Shown one piece after another: positions 8,067 through 15,225 of a DNA stretch of 64,000 nucleotides (position 1 is its first letter; each line of letters starts with the position of its first letter). The notes under the pieces are model-generated. The model ran no database searches. It saw nothing but the letters and a program-made list of their open reading frames with translations, and was not told where the DNA came from. Source of the DNA: JACDCP01 sp050740235 (lineage in GTDB: Bacteria > Pseudomonadota > Gammaproteobacteria > Steroidobacterales > JACDCP01); contig JBOIDB010000072.1 in NCBI GenBank assembly GCA_050740235.1, forward strand, positions 1 through 64,000. Direction: 5' to 3'. Both the position numbers and the translations under genes were made by a program.

Positions 8067-9508
8067 GCAATCGCTCCGACGCCCTGTATCTGGCCATCGA
8101 CCAGGGCGGACACGCCAGCCGCGCCCTGCTGTTCGACGTCTCCGGCCAAGTCGTCGCGTCCGCATTCGCGCCGCTCGACACGCGGCATCCGCGTGAGGGT
8201 TGGGTGGAGCATGACGCGAAATCGATGATCGAATCCGTCCAGCTCGCCATACGCGATGTGCTGAGCGAAGTGGAGGACGTCGCCCGCATCCGCGCCGCCG
8301 GGCTGGCGACCCAGCGCTCCAGCATCGTGTGCTGGGACCGGCGCACGGGCGAACCTTTGTCGCCGGTCCTCTCGTGGCAGGACCGGCGCAATGCGGCGTG
8401 GCTCGAGCGCCAGCGCCTCGAACCGGACGAGTTGCGTAACATCACAGGCCTCGTGCCTTCGCCGCATTACGGCGCGAGCAAGCTGCGCTGGTGCCTCGAT
8501 CATCTCGAAGCCGTGCGCCTCGCGAGCGAGCGAAAAACGCTCGCACTCGGCCCGGTGGCCGGCTTTCTCCTGTTCCGGCTGCTTGCCGGGCGACCATTCG
8601 TCATCGATCCGGCCAACGCGTCCCGCACGCTGCTGTGGGACTACCGATCGCGCGACTGGTCGGCATCTCTGCTCGAACAGTTCGGCTTACCGCGCCCGAT
8701 TCTGCCGGACTGCGTCGGCAGCCGGCATGCGTTCGGCCATTTGCCGGTTGCCGGCGCGAGCATTCCGTTGACGGTTTGCACCGGTGATCAATCCGCCGTG
8801 CCCTTTGCGTTCGGTCCGCCAGGCGCCGGAGCGGCGTATATCAACATCGGCACCGGCGCATTCGTGCAGCGCCTTATCGGTCGCGCGCCGCCGGCGACGC
8901 GGGGGCTGCTCGTCAGCGTGGCCTGGCAGCACGCGGCCGAGGCCATTTACGTCCTCGAAGGAACGGTCAACGGTGCCGGCAGCGCGCTGGACGCGATCGG
9001 CTGCGCGCAGCCCGCTTCGGCATCCAAAGCGCGCGACGATACAGAGCTGCTGTTTCTCAACGGCGTCGGCGGCCTGGGCTCTCCGTTCTGGCTGCCGGAG
9101 TTCGAGTCGCGATTCATCGGTGACGGCGACGCGACTGCTCGGCAGGGCGCCGTCCTTGAAAGCATCGCCTTTCTCCTGCGGGAGAACCTCGATTTGATGC
9201 AGGAATTGTCCGGACGGCTCGAATGGCTCATCGTGACCGGCGGCATCGCGTCGCGCGACGAGTTGTGCCGGGCGATCGCCGGGCTCAGCGGAGTGAGTGT
9301 GCGGCGGCCGGAGTTGCGCGAAGCCACGGCGCGCGGACTGGCGTGGCTGGTCGCAGACCGGCCGTCCGGCTGGGAGGTGCCGATGGAGGAATTCGCGCCG
9401 GCGCGGGACGCGGGACTGCGATCGCGATTCGCGCGATGGCGCAAAGCTATGCGGAGCGCGATTCGGAAGTCAGGGCATCGAGTATCCGGGCGTCGATCCA
9501 GCTCGTGA
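8063..9508 (+). CDS. FGGY-family carbohydrate kinase, glycerol kinase-like
   Basis: A 481-residue FGGY kinase with an N-terminal phosphate-binding segment YLAIDQGGHASRALLFD, the sugar-site motif LSWQDRR near residue 105 and a C-terminal ATPase lobe (YINIGTGAFVQ, then LIVTGGIASRDELC). In context it phosphorylates glycerol or a close relative to feed the dehydrogenase immediately upstream. The ATGA overlap at 8063-8066 couples the two. The usual glycerol-kinase GTTSSR loop reads GGHASR, so the substrate could differ. The 3' end overlaps the convergent YheT-like gene by 62 bases. Confidence 0.85.
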   Translation: MSNRSDALYLAIDQGGHASRALLFDVSGQVVASAFAPLDTRHPREGWVEHDAKSMIESVQLAIRDVLSEVEDVARIRAAGLATQRSSIVCWDRRTGEPLSPVLSWQDRRNAAWLERQRLEPDELRNITGLVPSPHYGASKLRWCLDHLEAVRLASERKTLALGPVAGFLLFRLLAGRPFVIDPANASRTLLWDYRSRDWSASLLEQFGLPRPILPDCVGSRHAFGHLPVAGASIPLTVCTGDQSAVPFAFGPPGAGAAYINIGTGAFVQRLIGRAPPATRGLLVSVAWQHAAEAIYVLEGTVNGAGSALDAIGCAQPASASKARDDTELLFLNGVGGLGSPFWLPEFESRFIGDGDATARQGAVLESIAFLLRENLDLMQELSGRLEWLIVTGGIASRDELCRAIAGLSGVSVRRPELREATARGLAWLVADRPSGWEVPMEEFAPARDAGLRSRFARWRKAMRSAIRKSGHRVSGRRSSS

Positions 9509-10484
9509 GGCCGTAGCCCTGCAGAAAACCGCAGTGGCCGCCGAAGGTCGTGGTTTCGATGGTCAGACACTGCGGCGCCTTCAGCCGCCCCGCGTCCGCG
9601 AAAGGGATGATCGGATCGTCGATGGCGAGAATGACATGCGACGGCACCGACAGCTCGTCGAGCGCCCCGTCGACGATGCCGTAGCCTTTCAGATAGGCGG
9701 CAAGATCCGCAAACTCCGAATGGTGGCGCACCAGATAGTCCGTCATTTCCGTCAATGTCTTCAGCGCCAGCAGCTCGCGAAAGTCATAGATACCGGGATG
9801 ACAGGACTGCTTGAGCTTGAGCGAGCGCTTCCACTTGCCGACGAAATGCAGCCGGTAGCCGAGCCAGCCGGATTCGAGCGCCTCGAGCGTGTGCTCGGGA
9901 TCGAGCACCGGGCAGACCGCGACTACGCGTTCGATGGCGAGATTCGCCTTGCGGGCTCGCGCGGCCACGCGAAGCGCGAAGTTTCCGCCAAGCGAGAAGC
10001 CGGCGAGATAAAGCCGATGCTGCGGAAGCCTGCGGGCGATTGCCTGCACGGCGCCGACGACTTCGTCGAGGCGGCAGGAATGGAAGACCTCGACGTTCAG
10101 GTGATGGCTTGCGCCGTGATCGCGAAGATTCAGCCGGAAGACGTCGAAACCGCGCGCATACAGATGCGCGGCCGCGGAAAGCTGGTAGGTCGAATCGGCG
10201 CTGCCCTCCCAGCCGTGAATGAGCACGACGATGCGAGGGGACATGCCCGACTTCGCGTCTGCGAAATCAGGCATGTCCCCTTTTGCCTGCGACGCTCCGT
10301 GCGAAGGCCCCGCGTAATAACCCTGCAAGCGCACGCCGGCGCCGCAATCGAGCACCAGGGGCCGCGAGGCTTCGAGGAGCTTGCGCGCTCGACGCATGAC
10401 GAACGGGCGGCGCAGCCGCATGCTCGCGAGCACCGCCTGCACGTGCGGATTGCGCAGCGCGCGGTTGGGAACGAATGGGCTCAA
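9447..10484 (-). CDS. YheT-like alpha/beta hydrolase
   Basis: A 345-residue cytoplasmic hydrolase of the YheT/EMB8 group. It begins with the family-typical NPHVQAVLAS (residues about 12-21), has the oxyanion stretch VVLIHGWEGSADS, the nucleophile elbow GFSLGGN and the late catalytic His in FGGHCGF. The natural substrate of this family is unknown; an esterase or acyltransferase role on lipids is usual. Oddly, residues about 68-82 (KGDMPDFADAKSGMSPR) are encoded by a dispersed palindrome at 10237-10280 that keeps the frame open. The 3' end overlaps the FGGY kinase gene on the opposite strand. Confidence 0.85.
   Translation of the reverse strand: MSPFVPNRALRNPHVQAVLASMRLRRPFVMRRARKLLEASRPLVLDCGAGVRLQGYYAGPSHGASQAKGDMPDFADAKSGMSPRIVVLIHGWEGSADSTYQLSAAAHLYARGFDVFRLNLRDHGASHHLNVEVFHSCRLDEVVGAVQAIARRLPQHRLYLAGFSLGGNFALRVAARARKANLAIERVVAVCPVLDPEHTLEALESGWLGYRLHFVGKWKRSLKLKQSCHPGIYDFRELLALKTLTEMTDYLVRHHSEFADLAAYLKGYGIVDGALDELSVPSHVILAIDDPIIPFADAGRLKAPQCLTIETTTFGGHCGFLQGYGLTSWIDARILDALTSESRSA
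10237..10280. repeat. GGGGACAT-type palindrome inside a coding region
   Basis: GGGGACATGCCCGACTTCGC at 10237-10256 pairs with GCGAAATCAGGCATGTCCCC at 10261-10280 (18 of 20 positions, 4-base loop). The same half-site family recurs at 49553-49641 and 59861-59949. Here it lies within the YheT-like gene without breaking the frame. Confidence 0.85.
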
Positions 10485-10500
10485 TCAGCGAAAAAGAAGA

Positions 10501-10586
10501 GGAAAATCGGGGTCAGACCGAGATTTCGCGAATGACACCCAAAGAATTTCGTGGGCTGCGAAATCCCGGTCTGAGCCCGATTTTCC
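10501..10586. repeat. GGGGTCAGACC-type palindrome
   Basis: A 29-base arm at 10501-10529 (core GGGGTCAGACCGAGATTTCGC) pairs with 10558-10586 at 27 of 29 positions around a 28-base centre. It fills most of the gap between the YheT-like gene start and the 3' end of the response-regulator gene. A second copy with the same core is at 50836-50924. Palindromes of this type are dispersed in many proteobacterial genomes and are often attributed to REP-associated tyrosine transposases. Confidence 0.85.
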
Positions 10587-10606
10587 CGGCCATCCCACGG
10601 CGACCG

Positions 10607-11938
10607 TCATCGATCCTCCGACAACTCGAATCTGACCCGGTTGTTGAGGCTCGCGATCCGGTTCCACTCGCCCGCCGTCACGCCGGTGGCCGGCTGCGGG
10701 TACTCGACCAGCGGCGCCTCGACGCCGAACGGGACGACTTCGATCGCGATCTCGCCGCCCGTGAGCTCGTCGGTGCCGGCGAGAAAGTTCGCGAACGCAA
10801 TGGAGCTGCGCTCGCCGGTTTCCATGCCAGGATTGCCCTGCACATCGCAGCTCGCGGCGGGCAGGTCGGCCGGCGGAAGGGCGTAACCGTCGGCGGCATT
10901 GCCGACCAGGCAGAAGCGCCCGGCATGCGTCTCGAGCCGCACCACTCCGCTGAACCCGACGGCGAGCAGACGTTCGACGAGTCCCTGCAGAAGGTCGAGC
11001 CGCTGGTCGTTCAATGCGATTTCGTCGGGGCCGACGGCGCCGGCCTGATTGACGCTCCATTCGATCGCTTCGAGCATCCGGGCATCGGCGTTGCCGGTCA
11101 GGTCGCGCTGCTCGCGCAGCGAGCCTTCCAGCGCGATCGACTCCGTGGTGGCGGCGATCTGCTGGTCCTCGAGCGCCGCGGCGAGCTCGGCGTTCTGCTC
11201 GCGCAGATTCATCCAGCGCTGCTCCGATTCGAAGTACAAACCGAAGAACAGCAACGACAGGAACACCAGCGCACCGATCGCGATCAACGTGGCGACCGGC
11301 CGGATGGTTCGATCGGGCGGCGGCAGCAGCTCGGCCCGTACCGGCGGCGGCTCGCCATTCTGCGCGTCCTCTTCCTTGATTTCCTCGGCGACACGCCGCG
11401 CCACGGCCTCGTAGCCGTCGAGCAGCTCGCGCTTGAAGGTTTCCGTCTGCTGCTCGAACAGCCGTTCGAGAAACGCGCGCAGATTGGCGTCCACCTCGCT
11501 GACCTCCCGTGCATCCGGTGCCGACGCGGCTTCGCCGCCGGCCGCTGCCGCGGCGCGGCCCGCCGCCGGCACGAGGTGCAGCGATTCGAGCACCCTGGAG
11601 ACCTCGACCGGCTGGATTTCCTTGGGCAGAACGCCCACCGCGCCCAGCGCGCGCGCCTGACCCACGTAGAGCTCGCCGCGCTGGGAGGTGTACATCATGA
11701 TCGGGATCGTAGCCGTGCGCGGGTTGTCCTTGATGACGCGCACCGCCTGAAACCCGTCCATGCCGGGCATCAGATGATCCATGAAAATCACGTCCGGCCG
11801 GTGCGCGCTCAGGTACTCGAGCGCTTCCTCCGCGGACTCGGCGGCGTCGACTTCGAGGTCGTGCGCCTTGAGCATGCGGCTCAGGAAGAATCGGGCGGAT
11901 TTCGAGTCATCGACGATGAGAGCACGCTTGGCCGGCAT
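10607..11938 (-). CDS. response regulator receiver domain fused to a membrane-anchored extracytoplasmic region
   Basis: A 443-residue protein. Residues 1-125 are an intact CheY-like receiver: acidic pocket LIVDDSKSARFF, phospho-acceptor Asp in VIFMDHLMPGMDG, and the conserved Lys in GVLPKE. A variable charged linker follows to about residue 210. One membrane helix (VATLIAIGALVFLSLLFFGLY) lies near 213-235. A coiled coil (LREQNAELAAALEDQ) and a probably periplasmic domain ending EWNRIASLNNRVRFEL complete it. A receiver joined to an export-side domain is unusual. The start MPAKRALIVDD is chosen because upstream codons look non-coding. No partner kinase is adjacent. Confidence 0.75.
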   Translation of the reverse strand: MPAKRALIVDDSKSARFFLSRMLKAHDLEVDAAESAEEALEYLSAHRPDVIFMDHLMPGMDGFQAVRVIKDNPRTATIPIMMYTSQRGELYVGQARALGAVGVLPKEIQPVEVSRVLESLHLVPAAGRAAAAAGGEAASAPDAREVSEVDANLRAFLERLFEQQTETFKRELLDGYEAVARRVAEEIKEEDAQNGEPPPVRAELLPPPDRTIRPVATLIAIGALVFLSLLFFGLYFESEQRWMNLREQNAELAAALEDQQIAATTESIALEGSLREQRDLTGNADARMLEAIEWSVNQAGAVGPDEIALNDQRLDLLQGLVERLLAVGFSGVVRLETHAGRFCLVGNAADGYALPPADLPAASCDVQGNPGMETGERSSIAFANFLAGTDELTGGEIAIEVVPFGVEAPLVEYPQPATGVTAGEWNRIASLNNRVRFELSEDR

Positions 11939-12102
11939 GTCCCCTCTCCCCTTGCAAGACGCATCCGTGCATCGCCGAGCACCCTCTCGGCATCCGGTTG
12001 GCTGTCGCAGTAGCCACGGCGACGCTGCCATTTTACACACGGGCGGCTCGACGGCCACGATAATCTGCGAAGCTGGCCCATCCGGAGACCGAACGGGAAA
12101 TA

Positions 12103-14220
12103 ATGTCGCCGTTTTCACGCCCCAGACGGCCGCGTTGGCCGGGAAGGCCGGGCGCGCGGGCCGCGCGGCTGCTGCTTCTGGCCGTTATCGGCCTGCGGGC
12201 GGTGAATGCATTCGGCATCGATCGGCTCTGGCTGGAGATCGGCGATCTGGAGGCTTCGTTCGGCTCGGCGGAAGGCGTCCGGCTCGCGCTCGAGCCGGAC
12301 CGCAACGGCGGCGCGCCGGCCGTCTCGCTGCATGCGCGCGCGGTGCTGCTCCCGGCGCCGCTCGGACCCCTGACCGACGTTCGCATTGCCTGTCCGGCGC
12401 TCGTCAGCAGCGGCGGACGCTTTGCCTGTCGCGACGCGAAAGTCGTGGTGGGCGGCGCTCCGGTCGTGGGCGCACAGGAACTGCGCGCGGACGTCACATA
12501 CGACACGGCCAGCGGCAAAGTCGAGATTCACGCGCGCGGCCTCGACTTCGCGCGGGCAAATGTCGACGTCGATCTGCTCGGTATGCGGAATGACTGGACC
12601 GTCTTTGCTCGCGGGAACGGCCTGGATGCCGCGTCGCTCGGCGAGCTGGCGCATGAAACGGGTCTGCTCGAAAATCCGCCTGAAATCGCCGGGCAGGTCG
12701 ATGTCGAAGTGCGCGCACGCGGTGACGGCAACGGGCTCGACGGCGCGAACTCGCAAATCGGTGCCGCCGCCTTGAGCGGCAGCGATGAGAGCGGTCGGCT
12801 GGCCGTCGAGGGTCTGGGGTTGTCGCTCGATCTCGGGCTGCAGGCGGAAAACGACGGCTGGGCGTTCGAGCTCGAGGCGAAATCCGACAGCGGGCAGCTC
12901 TACGTCGAGCCGTGGTTCGTCGAGCCCGGTGAAGCCGCCCTGGAGGTTTCCGCGCGCGGTGAGTACACCGCATCCGCAGTTGCATTAGAAGAGTGGTCTT
13001 TTCGTCAAGACGGCGTGCTCGCCGCGTCGGGCTCCGCGAGCATCGCCCCGTTGCCCGAAGCAAGGGTCCAACGCGCGCGCGTTCACATCGCCGAGGCGCG
13101 TTTCCCCGAGGCGTATCGAATCTGGCTGCAACCTTATCTCTATGGCGGCGCGCTGGACGCGCTCGCGACCTCGGGCCGGATGGAAGGCGAGATCGTGCTC
13201 GCGGAGCAAGGCGCGCAACGCATCGCGCTCACGGCGCACGACCTGAGCATCGACGATACGGGAAGGCGCTTTGCCGTCTACGGTCTGAACGGGTCGCTGC
13301 ATTGGGACGACGGGGGGGCGGCGGTGAATGTCTCGCGTCTTTCATGGGACGGTGGCTTCGTGTTCGGCATCGGCTTCGGCGCGGCCGGGCTCGCGGCCGA
13401 AACCGGCGGGCGGGCATTCCGGCTGCTCGAGCCCCTGGCGCTTCCCGTGCTCGACGGCAGCCTGCTAGTTCGCGAGCTTGCCGTCAGCCGGTTCGGCCTG
13501 CCGGAGCTCGAGATCGCCTTCGACGCCGAGCTCGAGCCGCTCGACATGCGCGCGCTGACGGCGGCGCTCGACTGGCCGTCGTTGTCGGGGCAGCTTTCCG
13601 GTCGGATACCCGACCTTAGCTATGCGGACGGCGCGGTTACCCTGGGCGGCGACCTGACGGCCGACGTGTTCGGCGGCACGATCACGGTCGGCAATCTGCG
13701 GTTGCGCGATCCGTTCGGCACGCTGCCCCGGCTCGCCGCGGACGTCCGGCTGCGCGGACTGAACCTCGAGTCCGTGACGAATACCTTCGAGATCGGCCGC
13801 ATCGAAGGCGGCCTCGATGGCGATATCGAGAATCTGCGCCTTTTCCGCTGGACGCCCATCGCTTTCGACGCGCGCCTGTACACGCCGCCGGACGACGAGC
13901 TGCGGCACCGCATCAGCCAGCGCGCGGTGGAAAGCATCTCGAGCCTGGGCGGCGGCGGCGCGACGGCGGCCCTGTCGAGCGGCTTCCTGCAGTTCTTCGA
14001 GAATTTCGCCTATGCGCGTCTCGGCCTCGGCTGCCGGCTCCGAAACGGCGTGTGCCACATGCAGGGCGTCGGTCCGGCGCCGACGGGCGGCTACTACATC
14101 GTCGAAGGCAAATGGTTGCCGCGCATCGACGTCATAGGCCACGCGGAGCTTGTCGACTGGCCGGTGTTGCTCGAGCAGCTCTCGAGTCTCGCGGAAGCCG
14201 ACGCAGTCGTCGTTCGCTAG
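12103..14220 (+). CDS. ydbH: YdbH-like AsmA-family envelope protein
   Basis: A 705-residue protein with one N-terminal membrane helix (RAARLLLLAVIGLRAV) and a long beta-rich periplasmic body. The C-terminus matches the YdbH family: ISQRAVESISSLGGGGATAAL, FLQFFENFAYARLGLGC, GVCHMQGV, PRIDVIGHAELVDWPVLL. In E. coli, YdbH, TamB and YhdP are AsmA-like proteins with overlapping roles in moving phospholipid between the inner and outer membranes. It is shorter than E. coli YdbH (about 880 residues). The next gene encodes the usual YdbL-type partner, supporting the call. Confidence 0.8.
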   Translation: MSPFSRPRRPRWPGRPGARAARLLLLAVIGLRAVNAFGIDRLWLEIGDLEASFGSAEGVRLALEPDRNGGAPAVSLHARAVLLPAPLGPLTDVRIACPALVSSGGRFACRDAKVVVGGAPVVGAQELRADVTYDTASGKVEIHARGLDFARANVDVDLLGMRNDWTVFARGNGLDAASLGELAHETGLLENPPEIAGQVDVEVRARGDGNGLDGANSQIGAAALSGSDESGRLAVEGLGLSLDLGLQAENDGWAFELEAKSDSGQLYVEPWFVEPGEAALEVSARGEYTASAVALEEWSFRQDGVLAASGSASIAPLPEARVQRARVHIAEARFPEAYRIWLQPYLYGGALDALATSGRMEGEIVLAEQGAQRIALTAHDLSIDDTGRRFAVYGLNGSLHWDDGGAAVNVSRLSWDGGFVFGIGFGAAGLAAETGGRAFRLLEPLALPVLDGSLLVRELAVSRFGLPELEIAFDAELEPLDMRALTAALDWPSLSGQLSGRIPDLSYADGAVTLGGDLTADVFGGTITVGNLRLRDPFGTLPRLAADVRLRGLNLESVTNTFEIGRIEGGLDGDIENLRLFRWTPIAFDARLYTPPDDELRHRISQRAVESISSLGGGGATAALSSGFLQFFENFAYARLGLGCRLRNGVCHMQGVGPAPTGGYYIVEGKWLPRIDVIGHAELVDWPVLLEQLSSLAEADAVVVR

Positions 14221-14321
14221 AAACCGCGGAGTGGTCTCAGTGACGAACCGAAATGGCCGGCCGGGGGAATTCGCCGCGCCTATTGGCTACAATCACCATC
14301 ATAAATCCGCGGAGACGAAGC

Positions 14322-14936
14322 ATGGGGCGCAAAACTCTCGTCCGGCTGAGCCTTGCCGGGCTGTTCCTCGCAGCCTGCGTAACCATCAATGTGTACTTCC
14401 CGGAGGCGGCGGCCGAACGCGCGGCCGACAGGGTCATCGACAATGTGTGGGGCGAGCAGCCACCGGCGCAGCCGCGTGCCGTCGAACCGCCGACCACGGG
14501 CATCGTGCCGAAGCCCGCGACGAATCTTTTCGCACACGCCGTCTCGACGGCGCTCGCAATGGCGGTGCCGGCCGCTCATGCACAGGCGGATTTCGATATA
14601 TCCACCCCGGCAATCGATGCTCTGGTCTCCTCGATGGCGCAACGCTTCCCTGCTTTGGAGCCATATTTCGAATCGGGCGCGATCGGCCTTTCCGCCGATG
14701 CCACGATCGACTTCCGCGATCGGAATCTGGTGCCGCTGCCGGAGCGCAATCGCGTACGCCAGCTCGTTGCCGACGAGAACGCGGATCGCAACAACCTCTA
14801 TCGAGAGATTGCGCAGGCCAACGGGCACCCGGAGTGGGAAAGCCGCGTTCGGGCGACGTTCGCGGAACGGTGGATCGCCCGCGCGCGCAAAGGGTGGTTC
14901 TATCGGAACGAAGGCGGTGAGTGGGCACAGAAGTAG
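14322..14936 (+). CDS. ydbL: DUF1318 (YdbL-like) lipoprotein
   Basis: A 204-residue lipoprotein. Lipobox LAGLFLAACVTINVYFP places the lipidated Cys near residue 18; the TIN segment recalls YnbE. The C-terminal half is DUF1318 as in YdbL: DENADRNNLYREIAQANG and ARKGWFYRNEGGEWAQK. E. coli has separate ynbE and ydbL genes after ydbH; here the two seem combined in one polypeptide. ATG 14322 is preferred because GGAGACG lies 8 bases upstream and the signal peptide begins there. It follows the YdbH-like gene by 101 bases and probably shares its role in envelope lipid transport. Confidence 0.8.
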   Translation: MGRKTLVRLSLAGLFLAACVTINVYFPEAAAERAADRVIDNVWGEQPPAQPRAVEPPTTGIVPKPATNLFAHAVSTALAMAVPAAHAQADFDISTPAIDALVSSMAQRFPALEPYFESGAIGLSADATIDFRDRNLVPLPERNRVRQLVADENADRNNLYREIAQANGHPEWESRVRATFAERWIARARKGWFYRNEGGEWAQK

Positions 14937-15165
14937 TGGGCCGGCGGCCCGTATTATTGCTGCAACGCGTTCCTTCGCACGGGGTCCAAACAAAACAAGG
15001 TAATCGAGCCCGCGTGAATTCCGGGTTTTTATCCGGAAATGGCCGTTTTATGTTAAAAAGACTGGCGCGCCGACCGCCAACTGTGGTCTGCTGCCCCGGA
15101 GTGCCGGGAACAATAAGAACAAACAGGCAGGCGTGCGTCCGCGCGCAGACGGACCGGTACGGATC

Positions 15166-15225
15166 ATGAAACGATATTCGGACTACACACGGCTCGATGG
15201 CATGGAGACGGGAGCCGCCGCGTGA
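15166..15225 (+). other. possible 19-codon leader peptide coupled to the GGDEF/EAL gene
   Basis: ATG 15166 opens a 19-codon frame (MKRYSDYTRLDGMETGAAA) whose TGA at 15223-15225 overlaps the GTG start of the downstream gene in the form GTGA. This resembles translational coupling. No strong ribosome site precedes it and chance cannot be excluded. The 285-base gap upstream also holds a small dyad TTCCGG-N8-CCGGAA at 15019-15038 and no other recognisable feature. Confidence 0.25.

Noticed and set aside
12095..12116. ATGTCGCCGTTTTC at the YdbH-like start as a decayed GGGGACAT repeat
   Set aside because: The resemblance to ATGTCCCCATTTCC is short and no paired arm is found upstream.
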